In this document: in pieces, positions 25,100 through 34,020 of the stretch
Layout: each line of letters starts with the position of its first letter
Numbering within the stretch: the stretch's first letter is position 1
Origin: Nocardia speluncae NBRC 108251
GTDB taxonomy: Bacteria > Actinomycetota > Actinomycetes > Mycobacteriales > Mycobacteriaceae
Direction: 5' to 3'
Assembly: GCF_001613245.1 (NCBI RefSeq)
Contig: NZ_BDBZ01000009.1
Location: 62,001-126,000, forward strand
DNA: 64,000 nucleotides
Position numbers and translations under genes: made by a program
Notes under the pieces: generated by a model
The model's input: only the letters and a program-made list of their open reading frames with translations
The model's database searches: none
Told to the model about the DNA's origin: nothing

Positions 25100-25330
25100 G
25101 GCTGGCCAGACAAACCCCAGATCTGGCGAAGTTTCATCCGAACAGGGTGCTGTTCACCAGCCATGACCTGCTGTTCTTCTGGATCGCCCGGATGAGGATG
25201 TTCGGCACCTACGCCATGGACGGGCAACCCTCGTTCAAGACGGTCGCGTTGCACGGAATGGTGGGTTTTCAACACGGAAAGAAAATATCGAAGACGTTGG
25301 CAATGCGGTCGACCCGCTACGCACCTCGGA
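25100..25330 (+). pseudogene. valyl-tRNA synthetase internal fragment
   Basis: Translation gives GWPDKPQ in one frame, then (frame change) RVLFTSHDLLFFWIARM and MFGTYAMDGQPSFKTVALHG, and near the end HGKKISKT. This is the region of class I valyl-tRNA synthetase running to the catalytic loop, where intact enzymes have TGFDIIFFWVARM, VYIHGLVRD and KMSKS. Only about 75 codons of a gene of about 880 remain. It has a frameshift and neither end is intact. It must have come from a duplicated or mobile valS copy. Confidence 0.65.
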
Positions 25331-25368
25331 ACCGCGGCAAACCGGTAGGGCGTCCCCGAAGTGGCTTT

Positions 25369-28347
25369 CTAGGGGCCGCTATGGATGAGCGCTGCCCACA
25401 AATCAGGGCGGGTTGGATGTTGAGCGCGTAGGTCGCAGGTGGTGCGGTGCAGGGCGGTCGCGGCGTGGTCGACCGTCGGTGATGGCGGGAGCTGCCGGTA
25501 GAAAGTGGTGGCGGCGGTCGCGGCGATGTGGTCGGCGAGGGGCCATAGGCTGGCGATGACGTGTCGGAATCCGGCGAGTTGGAAGGCGGAGGCGGGGTGG
25601 AGGGATTCGTCGGCGTGGCTGGTTCCGCGATTCGCGGTGGAGCAGGCAGACAGATAGGCCAGTTCGGCGTGGGTGAGCCGGAGCTGACTGATCTCTGGCA
25701 GTGACAGGGTTCCGTTGTGCAGGTGCAGTCCGCCGCGGGAAGGGGCGGTGAAATCGACGCTGGCGTGGGTGGCGAAATGCGCCCACGTGGCGTTGGGAAG
25801 AGCGGCCAAGACGCGGTCGGTGGTGGCGGTGTCGTCTAGCAGCAAGGGGGTGTCGGGGTGGTGGGTGTGCAGGGTGGTGGCTTCGACGAAAGTGCCGGGC
25901 AGATCCGGCAGGCCCGGCGTGTGGTGCAGGGCCACGGTCAGTTGGCGGCGGGCGGCGGCTGGTGGCCGGGTGCGAGCGTGGGCCAGCGCACGCAGGGTCG
26001 GGGTGTAGGAGGAGATCATGGTATCGAGGGCGCCGGGCCGTCTGGTATGTCCGGCGGCGTGAAGAGGGAACAGGCCGAGCAGGCCCGTAGGCAGCCACCA
26101 CACCCGCGGCAGTGACCCCTCGCTGCCAGTCAGGAGTGTGGCCTGCAGTACGGGGTGCACGATGGCGTCCCAGAGCCAAGCGAGGATCTCGGGGACCACA
26201 CGCTGGCGTTGCAGTATTCCTGCGAGGACGGGGCCATAGCTCGCTTGCAGCAAGGCTCCGGCGTGAGCCTCGACGTCGGCGCGTGACAGGTCAGGTAGCC
26301 GAACAGGCACCGGGCCGGTGTGGAGGCCGAGAACGATCGCGTCGCTGCGATGTTGTGCCGTGTTGACCATGATGACGAAATCGCCATCGTCCGGAGCGGG
26401 CTGGAGGTCTGTCAGATTGGGGGGCCGCTGGAATCGGTCGAGTCCGGGGTGTCGGCGGATTTGGGTGATCAGTTGGTCGTGCTCGTTCCACCAGTGTCTA
26501 CGGTCCTCGATCGAGACGGTTCCCTTAGCAGGTGACTCGTTTGGTGCCCCGTCTCGGGAATGTGGGGTATTGAGGAGGTCACGCACCTGTCGCAGTCGTG
26601 CGGCTAGGTCAGGAAGAACGCGGTCGAGATCGGAAAGGTCAGTGCGGGCGTCTAGCTGGGCCGCAAGCAGCATCCCCCGGCCTAGCTCGGCGATCTCCAC
26701 CGCACCCGCGGGGTCGTCGATAGCGCAATGCGCAGCGATTGCCTCTCCTACCAGCCCGGGGAGTTTTCCGAGACGGTGTTCCTGGTCTTCCCAGTCTGAC
26801 TCCCGTGGTGCCGTCGACGGCATCAACGCCACCGCGGCGTCGAGCAATTCCACCGCGAGAGCATGCTCGTTCATCGCAGACGCCAGCGACCCCACTGCAC
26901 CTCCGGCCAGAATGCGCCCGACCGGCGAAGCTGTCACCGCCGCCCCAACCTGCTCGGCAAGGTCGTACAGGGTTTCCCGGTCAACGCCCTGCCGTCCCGC
27001 ACTGAACCGCGCCATGTAGGCGACGCCAAGGCTGGACAGAATTCGAGCCCGGTCGGGGTGGTCGGGAACTGTCGCCGTTCTTGCCTTCTCAATTAGGCCG
27101 ATGGCGAGCTCAAGGTCGACCGCCACCCCGTCACACGCGAAAAGCCCCAAATGGGCCACACCGAGGTTGTGCAGGAACCTTGCGTGGTGGGGGTGGCCGA
27201 TGGGAGCCGCCGCCACCGCTCGCACCCCCGCGTCGATGGCTCCGTTCAGGTCATCTGTGTCCCCATCGAGCTTGTACCGAGCCATGTAGGCGTCGCAGAG
27301 ATTGGACAGGCGCCCAGCCCGGTTGGGGTGGTTGTCGACTGTGGCCGTTACTGCCTGCGCGTACACCCCGATGGCGTGGTCCAGGTCAGCTGGGTCAGCT
27401 GTCGCCCCACCTCGCTCGAACCGTCCCATGTAGGCGTTGCCGAGATTGGACAGGCGCCTGGCTCGTTCCGGGTCATCAGTGGGTGTCGCCGTCACTGCTT
27501 TCTCGCCCATCTTGATGGCGCAGTTCAGATCAGCCGTCACCCCGAACCGCCTGAAGCGTGCCATGTAGGCGATACCGAGATTGGACAATCGCGAGGCCAG
27601 TTCCGGGTCATCAGTGGGTGTCGCCGTCACTGCTTTCTCGCCCACCTTGATGGCGCGGTTCAAGTCAGCCGCCGCCCCCACATGCTCGAACCGCACACGG
27701 CAGGCGTTGCCGAGGTTGGACTGGAGCCCAGCCCAGTTGTGATGTTCGATGGGTGTCGCGGCTATCGCGTGCTCAGCAAGGTCGATGGCGCGGTCAACGT
27801 CGGCTACCATCCCTTCCCGCTCGAACCGCGTCAGATAGGCGATTCCGAGATTGGCGCGCACCGCCGTCTGGTCGAGGTGTTCGGCGGGTGCGGCGGCCAG
27901 TGCCTCAGTGTGCAAGCTGATGCATACGTTGAGAAGTATTGGGTCGGCCGTGGTTTCCGCGTGCTTTAGCATGTCGGCGGCGAGGGCAGCTTGATCGCTG
28001 GCCTCGGCGCCTGGACCGAGGATGGTCCGCAGCTGTTCTGGTATCGCCTCGGCCTCCTCAGCCCAAAGGCCAAGGAAGGCAATGGTGCGGGCCAACTCCG
28101 GCAGACCCATGCCATTGGGTAGGGCGTTCGATCGCATGAAATGCAGCCAGCCCAGTGCGAGAGATGCTGCCGCTTGGCAGTGACTCTCCTCAGGTGTGGG
28201 GTGGTCGGGATCGGCCGGCAACGCTGCCTGCGCCAGTTCGGTAATCTCGGCCTGCACCGCGTCGCCTAACACGGTCTCGGCTTGACGCGACCGCCAGAAG
28301 TCGGCGACTCGCTGCTGGATCCGCTGAAGCAACTCATCGAACGACAT
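25369..28347 (-). CDS. CHAT-domain peptidase with TPR repeats
   Basis: ATG at 28347 (MSFDELLQRIQQR) with a G-rich ribosome site upstream; 992 residues. N-terminal helical region (1-165), then about seven tetratricopeptide units of roughly 45 residues (about 165-490), each with the phrase LSNLGNAYMARF or close to it. A C-terminal CHAT (caspase-HetF) domain follows (about 690-992). Catalytic His lies in WAHFATHA (about residue 860) and catalytic Cys in YLSACST (about 901), followed by ASAFQLAGFRHVIASLWPL, all as in active CHAT proteases. Divergent genes at 28479 and 28832 form a probable module with it. Expected role: a protease set off by a TPR-sensed signal, as in known conflict and programmed-death systems. 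Confidence 0.88.
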   Translation of the reverse strand: MSFDELLQRIQQRVADFWRSRQAETVLGDAVQAEITELAQAALPADPDHPTPEESHCQAAASLALGWLHFMRSNALPNGMGLPELARTIAFLGLWAEEAEAIPEQLRTILGPGAEASDQAALAADMLKHAETTADPILLNVCISLHTEALAAAPAEHLDQTAVRANLGIAYLTRFEREGMVADVDRAIDLAEHAIAATPIEHHNWAGLQSNLGNACRVRFEHVGAAADLNRAIKVGEKAVTATPTDDPELASRLSNLGIAYMARFRRFGVTADLNCAIKMGEKAVTATPTDDPERARRLSNLGNAYMGRFERGGATADPADLDHAIGVYAQAVTATVDNHPNRAGRLSNLCDAYMARYKLDGDTDDLNGAIDAGVRAVAAAPIGHPHHARFLHNLGVAHLGLFACDGVAVDLELAIGLIEKARTATVPDHPDRARILSSLGVAYMARFSAGRQGVDRETLYDLAEQVGAAVTASPVGRILAGGAVGSLASAMNEHALAVELLDAAVALMPSTAPRESDWEDQEHRLGKLPGLVGEAIAAHCAIDDPAGAVEIAELGRGMLLAAQLDARTDLSDLDRVLPDLAARLRQVRDLLNTPHSRDGAPNESPAKGTVSIEDRRHWWNEHDQLITQIRRHPGLDRFQRPPNLTDLQPAPDDGDFVIMVNTAQHRSDAIVLGLHTGPVPVRLPDLSRADVEAHAGALLQASYGPVLAGILQRQRVVPEILAWLWDAIVHPVLQATLLTGSEGSLPRVWWLPTGLLGLFPLHAAGHTRRPGALDTMISSYTPTLRALAHARTRPPAAARRQLTVALHHTPGLPDLPGTFVEATTLHTHHPDTPLLLDDTATTDRVLAALPNATWAHFATHASVDFTAPSRGGLHLHNGTLSLPEISQLRLTHAELAYLSACSTANRGTSHADESLHPASAFQLAGFRHVIASLWPLADHIAATAATTFYRQLPPSPTVDHAATALHRTTCDLRAQHPTRPDLWAALIHSGP

Positions 28348-28478
28348 ATCAAGGCCCCCGCGTGGTTTCGTTGCACACTGCACTTTCCGCGTGCAGTCAG
28401 TACGTGACATTATCGGGTCAGTGTGGTGGGCGGTCGTCACGCCACAGCGATAGCCGCAATTGAGGGGAAGAGGTTCTG

Positions 28479-28826
28479 GTGGAGGGTGCCGAGCGGGCGG
28501 TGTTGACGGCACTGTGTACGGGGCTGGACGCACTACGGGCAGAGTGTGCCCAGTGGCCCGAATCCCGTCGGCAGTTGCTGGCACGGATCGAAGCCGAAGC
28601 CCGAGCACGACGACCGATCCTGCATCTTGTGGCCCAACTCTTGGGCACCAGCCAGGAAGAGACGCGGCAGATGACTTCCGGTGGCCTGGCCGGATTCGGC
28701 CCCGGGCGGGCGGACGAGGAATCGTTCGGTTGCCCCGACCGCGCCTGCGATCAGGTGGCCACAACCCTGCCGGCAGGGCCGTTGCCGCGCTGCGTGCTTA
28801 CTGACACCTCGATGCGGCGACAGTAG
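28479..28826 (+). CDS. small protein with C-terminal Cys motif, CHAT-module partner
   Basis: 115 residues from a GTG at 28479, with GAGGGGAAGAGG just upstream. The N-terminal two thirds are helical (AERAVLTALCTGLDALRAE and PILHLVAQLLG). The C-terminus has FGCPDRACDQVATTLPAG then PLPRCVLTDTSMRR, with three cysteines in C-x4-C-x14-C spacing, a likely small zinc site. I recall similar short proteins beside CHAT/TPR proteins in actinobacterial conflict systems (the name CATRA comes to mind) but cannot verify membership. It is divergent from the CHAT gene (131 bp between them) and 5 bp ahead of the membrane protein gene. Confidence 0.65.
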   Translation: MEGAERAVLTALCTGLDALRAECAQWPESRRQLLARIEAEARARRPILHLVAQLLGTSQEETRQMTSGGLAGFGPGRADEESFGCPDRACDQVATTLPAGPLPRCVLTDTSMRRQ

Positions 28827-28831
28827 ACACG

Positions 28832-29743
28832 GTGGGCACCTTCTTCCAGGAACTGGCCAAGAAACTCGCCGAACGATGGATCACGCTGCTGGCCGTCCCC
28901 GGCGCGCTGTTCGTTGCGACCGCCGGGATCGGTATCCGGCTGAGACATCAACATGCCCTCGACTACACCAGGCTACGCACAATCGTCTCCGATGCCACCG
29001 CCTGGATGGCACGCCAGCCCGCAAGTAGCCAGGCCGTGGCGGTGGTCGCAGTGCTGCTGGCCGCCGTAGGCGTCGGGTTGGCCGTGCAGGCGTTGGCGGG
29101 GATCACCCGAACGATATGGCTGGGCCCTTGGCCCCGCCTGCTGGCCCCACTTCAGTACCAGCGGGTCAAAAGCCGTCGACGCCGATGGCGCACCCGGGTG
29201 AACCACCGACACACGCTGCAACAGACCCATCTGCCAGCATCTCGAACCCCCGAGGAGCAACACCAGATCGACACCGCCGCTGAGAAAGTCAACCGACTTG
29301 CCCTGGCCGAGCCAGGTAGGCCCACCTGGATGGGCGACCGCATCCACGCCCTCGAAACTATCGCCCACAACCGGTACGGCATCGACCTGAGCTTCGCCTG
29401 GCCCCGCCTCTGGCTGGTACTCCCCGACACCACCCGCACTGAGATCACCACGGCGAACGGGGCGTTCGCTGCCGCCACGGCCACCGCTAGCTGGGCATGG
29501 CCCTATCTGTTCCTTGGCGCCCTGTGGTGGCCCGCGTCGCTCATCGGAATCGGTGTCGGTGCCACTGGATGGGTTCAAGCCCGCGCGGCCGTCACCGACT
29601 TGACCATTCTGTCTGAAGCAGCCCTGGACCTGAACGGACGCAGCCTTGCCACCGCTCTCGGTGTCGCCGAACCCGACCAACTCGGTCCGCTCACCCCCAC
29701 CGAAGGCCAACAACTCACCGCCCTCATCCGCAAGGGACGCTAA
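28832..29743 (+). CDS. multi-pass membrane protein of the CHAT module
   Basis: 303 residues from a GTG at 28832, five bases after the previous stop. Begins MGTFFQELAKKLAERW, an amphipathic helix, then membrane segments at about 17-36, 66-90 and 205-248 (two helices). A large basic cytoplasmic loop between them is rich in Arg (VKSRRRRWRTRVNHR). No enzyme motif. Position and coupling suggest that it is the membrane effector or anchor of the CHAT-TPR protein, for example cleaved or assembled on activation. That role is inference from context. Confidence 0.6.
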   Translation: MGTFFQELAKKLAERWITLLAVPGALFVATAGIGIRLRHQHALDYTRLRTIVSDATAWMARQPASSQAVAVVAVLLAAVGVGLAVQALAGITRTIWLGPWPRLLAPLQYQRVKSRRRRWRTRVNHRHTLQQTHLPASRTPEEQHQIDTAAEKVNRLALAEPGRPTWMGDRIHALETIAHNRYGIDLSFAWPRLWLVLPDTTRTEITTANGAFAAATATASWAWPYLFLGALWWPASLIGIGVGATGWVQARAAVTDLTILSEAALDLNGRSLATALGVAEPDQLGPLTPTEGQQLTALIRKGR

Positions 29744-29829
29744 TTCGCAACCGAACCAATCCCACACCCACCGAATGACCACGCCGCCGAGGAGCCACTA
29801 CCCCTTCCCATCCATGCCGACCTTTGCCG

Positions 29830-30435
29830 GGATGATTTCGACGTCCGCTTGTGGTGTGGTGGGTCGTTGTCGCCGCAGGTTCTCGGGTGCGATTGTGCTG
29901 GTTCGCGTACGCCGTTCGGCATGTCGAGGAGTATTCCGTACCAGCTGACACTGCGGTGCGCTGACACGCCGAAACGCTCAGCAGTGCCGATCAGTGTGTC
30001 GGTGACAGAACCGATTCGCGGCCTTTGCGTCTGAGTCGCGTACCTGCCTGTGGCTGAATGATTCCGGTCTGGCTGACTGTTGGTCGATGAGCAACTCGTC
30101 GCCGCGGCGAGACGGAGGACCGTTCCTGCAGGATCTCGGGTCCAGCCTGGTTGTGGCTGGCTCGGTGGCGTCGGATTCGCTGCACATGGATGTATGCATG
30201 ACGGACCGGTTCGACAGCTAGGTCCTCCGGTCCCGCCGATCGGCACCGAAGTGCGCTATCCGGTGAGGCCGGACTTGGACGGGCCTGGGCGCCATCCAGG
30301 TAGCCAGCAGCCAGTACCTCGGGCTCGCCGGGGATACCAAGCGCACCGGTCGGGCCGTACGACACCATCCGGAAGGTGATCTCGCCATGGTGCCGTCCAA
30401 ATCGGCATTGCCATGAATTTGCCCGGCGCAGGCGA
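29830..30435. repeat. long direct repeat, copy 1 (partner at 37142-37784)
   Basis: About 606 bp, clearly homologous to 37142-37784 in the same orientation, with one deletion of about 35 bp and many point changes. It carries, on the minus strand, the 3' end of a gene intact at 37602-38861 and the 5' part of the small gene at 37032-37280. Both are broken here. The left edge cuts the small gene and abuts the end of the CHAT-module membrane protein gene, so it marks a rearrangement junction. Confidence 0.85.
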
Positions 30436-30604
30436 CTGGCCCGCCCACTGCTCAGTCATTTCGACACAGGTCGTGCCGGAGGTAGTGAGAACGGCAGGTG
30501 GATCCGAATCTGAGGCAGAATGTACTCCTCAGCAACAGGGCTGGGTGCGCCCGCCGTCCGAGCTTGGGCGTTTGAGCCCAACGTTGGGTTGGGAGCCGGA
30601 GTAG

Positions 30605-33358
30605 GTGGTGTCGATGACTGCTGGTGGAGGCACAATCGCTGCGTTCGGCTTGAAGTATCAATATATGGCGACCATCGAGCAGTTCCTGCGGCACTTGCGG
30701 GGCAACCTGGACCTGCTGCCACGAGTGGCGCTTGAGGTCGAACCTCCAGTGTTCGCTGCGGGTGGTGCGGTCGACGACATTGTGGACTTCGGATTCCTGA
30801 CCGATGGAATCGCTACCCACCACTATCAGGTGAAGTCGTCTTTGAATCCGGCTGAGAATCCGCTCACGCCCGCTGCGGCACGGGAAGTTTTGCAGCGACT
30901 CGCTTTCCACAATGCGCAGGATTTCGCGCTGTATACGAATAAGCCCTTGTCGCCGGCGCTGGCCCACGACGTCACGGTCGACAACCGTCGATCACCGTGT
31001 GCCGGGGTCGTGTCCTACGAGTGGTCACCGGCACTAATTGGCGTGTCGCAGCCTGATCTCCATCCCACGATTACGGTGGACAGCAGGGGTCGACGTGAGA
31101 TCAGAGGGTCGATCAGCGCGCTGATCCGAGATTTTCGCAGAGACCGCCAGCTCAGCCTAGGAGAGATAACATGTGATTTGCTGGTGCCGATCCTTTTGGA
31201 AAAGGTTTTCGACGCGGCGGCATCGGATTCACCGTATCGGATCGACGCACTCGAAGTCGTGGAGCTGCTCGCGATGCCTGATGCGAGGATTGCGAAGATC
31301 GTGGGCGGTTTCGATTGGGGTCTGCCGCTGTCCGGTGTTCCCCACTACGCCTCTACAGTTCCACGTCTCGCCCACCTTGCGAAGATCAGAAGTGAATTTC
31401 CCGACGACTCCGCTAACCGGCCACCTCGGATCATCTTGGCCGGTCACACCGGATCTGGGAAATCGGTCGTTGCGTCTGACTACTGTCACCTCGACGCAGT
31501 GTCGTTCGCATTCATGTGCTGGCTCGACTGCCGAGACGCCGCTTATCTCGATTCTCAGATCCGTGATCTTGTGCTCCAATTGACTAGTGGTACTCCGGTA
31601 TCTGATGCCGATATTGCTCCGGTCTTCACTGGTCTCTTAGGTCGGCATCCAGGGCCGTGGCTTCTTGTGTTCGATGGCGCTCTGTGCCGGGGCGACATCG
31701 AACAGTATCTTCCGACGCGAGGCCACGGCGTCATCCTGATCACCAGCGTCAACGAAATCGGATGGTGGTCTGACTCGACGGTTATCGAGATCAAGGGCTT
31801 CACATCGGCGGAAGCCGAATTGTGCTTCCGAGCGTACTCCGGTCTGCAAGAGAACGAAGTGGACGACCATGTCGTAGTGGAGATAGTCGAGTCACTTGGG
31901 AGTATTCCGCTTGCCGTGAGTATGGCCGGACTGTATTTCAAGAATACTCAAGGCTCGGTTGGTGAACTAGCGCCGCAGTATTTCGCAGATCTCGCCGCCC
32001 TCGATGACAGCCTGTCGATTCCGCCTGGCTTCAACCGGACGGCCTTCAAAGCGGTGCAGCATGCTGTCGCTACGCTGGCAACTGACGGCCCGACCGGGCA
32101 CGGCACAAGTGCCCGCGCGGTACTTGAGATGGGATCATTGTTCGCGCCGGAACAGATCCCACTGAACCTTATGTTGCAGGCGACGGTGCCGACGATCAAG
32201 ATGGACGCCGCCAAGGCGCCGACGCCATCCGAGGCAGATCCGGCACTTCGACGAGGTGTCGTCGCGACCCTCCGAACTCAGTCGATCGCGCGACGGACAC
32301 TGCGCACCGGCGAAAGCCAGAGCCCCACGGATGAGACCGTCGCCGTGCACCCGCTGATCCACCAGATCTTGCAGACATCACGATTGCGCGCCCTTCCGCC
32401 GGGCCAGCTACAGGCGGACTCGACTGTGTTGATGCATTTCCTGAGAGGATGGCTAGGGTCGCTGCGCGTGGGGGGTGATTTTCTCGGCACCGACCAAATC
32501 CGCATCCATGCGGAAGCGGTCCTCGCCATCGTTGATGCGCACGAGCCGCTTCACTCCTACGGCCTACAGGAACAACGTGTCTACGCCTACACCAAGGCGT
32601 TACTGCAAGCCGAACTCAGCACTTGCCATGCGAGCAGAGGACGCTACGACCGCTCCATCCACTTCGCGCGCGCGGCTGCCGCCACATTGAGGGTCGTCGG
32701 TACCGAACCAGCAGCCAACGCGATGTTTGTTCCGATTCTCACCAATATGATTCATGATCTGTCGTTCATGCAGGTGTCACCTGACGTCGTTGCTGCTGTG
32801 GCAGTCCCCGTAGTGTGGGGGATCGAGGCGGTGATCGCCGATTCACGCCCAGCCTATCAAGATCTCGGCTATACCTTCGCCGGGGAGCTTCGATTCTGGT
32901 TGACCCGCACGGCTAGCTATCAGTCGGCCGAAGCGCTGCGCGGACCGAACGAAATCCTGCGAAGGATCATCGACTCCGACCCTAGGGCAGATACACGCCC
33001 AGCCGCACAGAATGCGCTTATCAATGACCTCTATAACGCGCGAAAATTCGAGGATCTCGGCAGACTCATCCCATCGCTGCGCGCCGACGCCGATCCCGAT
33101 ACCCATATCGGACTCGCCGCGCTCGATATCGTCGTCCAACTTCGCACCGGAAGCACCGACGACGCCCTCATAAAGCTCTACGAGCTTATCGAACTAGACC
33201 CGCACGCAGGATATCTGTCGCACTCACTCATTGAAGCGCTCTCGAAAGTTAACCGAGAGATTCACAGAATCATCCACGAAGGGGATAGCGTCGATTCGCG
33301 AATCTCCGGAGTCCTTGCAGTTATCGCCGCGCGGGTCGCCACACTACAAAGCTCATGA
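30605..33358 (+). CDS. STAND-type NTPase with N-terminal PD-(D/E)XK nuclease-like domain
   Basis: 917 residues (GTG at 30605; GTG 30608 or ATG 30614 are also possible, GGAG lies at 30598). N-terminus: AAFGLKYQYMATIEQFLRHL, then DDIVDFGF and HHYQVKSS (about 55-80). This is the G-Y-Q...D...QVK pattern of DUF4297/Cap4-like nucleases. NTPase domain: Walker A GHTGSGKS (about 280-287), Walker B PWLLVFDGA (about 352-360), sensor HGVILITSVNE, and GSIPLAVSMAG (the GxP motif of NB-ARC/STAND). C-terminal 400 residues are helical, repeat-like, a probable sensor. Such nuclease-STAND fusions are antiphage proteins (Avs and relatives): binding of a phage protein triggers oligomerisation and DNA cutting. Confidence 0.8.
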   Translation: MVSMTAGGGTIAAFGLKYQYMATIEQFLRHLRGNLDLLPRVALEVEPPVFAAGGAVDDIVDFGFLTDGIATHHYQVKSSLNPAENPLTPAAAREVLQRLAFHNAQDFALYTNKPLSPALAHDVTVDNRRSPCAGVVSYEWSPALIGVSQPDLHPTITVDSRGRREIRGSISALIRDFRRDRQLSLGEITCDLLVPILLEKVFDAAASDSPYRIDALEVVELLAMPDARIAKIVGGFDWGLPLSGVPHYASTVPRLAHLAKIRSEFPDDSANRPPRIILAGHTGSGKSVVASDYCHLDAVSFAFMCWLDCRDAAYLDSQIRDLVLQLTSGTPVSDADIAPVFTGLLGRHPGPWLLVFDGALCRGDIEQYLPTRGHGVILITSVNEIGWWSDSTVIEIKGFTSAEAELCFRAYSGLQENEVDDHVVVEIVESLGSIPLAVSMAGLYFKNTQGSVGELAPQYFADLAALDDSLSIPPGFNRTAFKAVQHAVATLATDGPTGHGTSARAVLEMGSLFAPEQIPLNLMLQATVPTIKMDAAKAPTPSEADPALRRGVVATLRTQSIARRTLRTGESQSPTDETVAVHPLIHQILQTSRLRALPPGQLQADSTVLMHFLRGWLGSLRVGGDFLGTDQIRIHAEAVLAIVDAHEPLHSYGLQEQRVYAYTKALLQAELSTCHASRGRYDRSIHFARAAAATLRVVGTEPAANAMFVPILTNMIHDLSFMQVSPDVVAAVAVPVVWGIEAVIADSRPAYQDLGYTFAGELRFWLTRTASYQSAEALRGPNEILRRIIDSDPRADTRPAAQNALINDLYNARKFEDLGRLIPSLRADADPDTHIGLAALDIVVQLRTGSTDDALIKLYELIELDPHAGYLSHSLIEALSKVNREIHRIIHEGDSVDSRISGVLAVIAARVATLQSS

Positions 33359-33373
33359 TGTACCGGTGCCTGC

Positions 33374-33808
33374 GTGACGGTTCTAAGTGGAGTCGATCCT
33401 TTTGCATTGTGGTCCCCCCTTTCCCGGGCGCTCGGAGCCCGGAGAGGGGGAAGCGGGGATGATCGCCTGACCGCGTACCGTTCGAGGGATGGCCTCCACG
33501 ACCGGCGAAGTCCGGTACGGGCCGAACGATTCTCAGGCCAAAGCGCTGGCCGGAACTGCGTTGCGCACTACGATCCGCTCACCAACGGGCAGGTAACGTG
33601 TTGGATGGATAGATTCGATGGAAAGTGGGGGATGACAGTAAAGCGTCCTGCGAATCCTTCGGTGCAGAGTCGATTGCGATTCGACTTCGATTCCGGGCCG
33701 GAAGCCTTGCAATACTGTCATGCGGTTACCGAACACCTTGTGGCACTCAGCGAGGGGGTCGTCGCATTGCCTGCGGTATCGAAACATATAGTCGGTACGG
33801 AGGTATAG
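33374..33808 (+). CDS. possible small protein after the STAND gene
   Basis: 144 codons from a GTG at 33374, 16 bases after the STAND stop. Only the second half looks like protein (CWMDRFDGKWGMTVKRPAN, then RFDFDSGPEALQYCHAVTEHLVALSEG). The first half is Arg/Ser-rich, so the real start may be near 33604. No family recognised. If real, it may be a companion of the STAND protein. Confidence 0.3.
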   Translation: MTVLSGVDPFALWSPLSRALGARRGGSGDDRLTAYRSRDGLHDRRSPVRAERFSGQSAGRNCVAHYDPLTNGQVTCWMDRFDGKWGMTVKRPANPSVQSRLRFDFDSGPEALQYCHAVTEHLVALSEGVVALPAVSKHIVGTEV

Positions 33809-34020
33809 GCGGTTCTCCTGCTTGTGGCTAGCTGCAAGCACTTTCGTCGTTCGTGTCGAATCGGGTGCGGACGCTTCTGCGATGTGTCGAGCCGCGGTCG
33901 GTCGCACGGACCGGGCCGCGTAAAGAGCTGTGCGGGTCATGCCACCCGGTTGGGGCCGTGAGTCCAAGTGGGGGAGGCTGTAGCATCGCCTGTCGGCAGC
34001 GTCCGTGGGTGAGGGGAGAA

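Noticed and set aside
24869-25195. Plus-strand 108-codon gene
   Set aside because: Only its last part is protein-like, and that part belongs to the frameshifted ValRS fragment.
27151-27969. 272-codon plus-strand frame with regular repeats
   Set aside because: Antisense of the TPR repeats of the CHAT gene; its periodicity is inherited from that gene.
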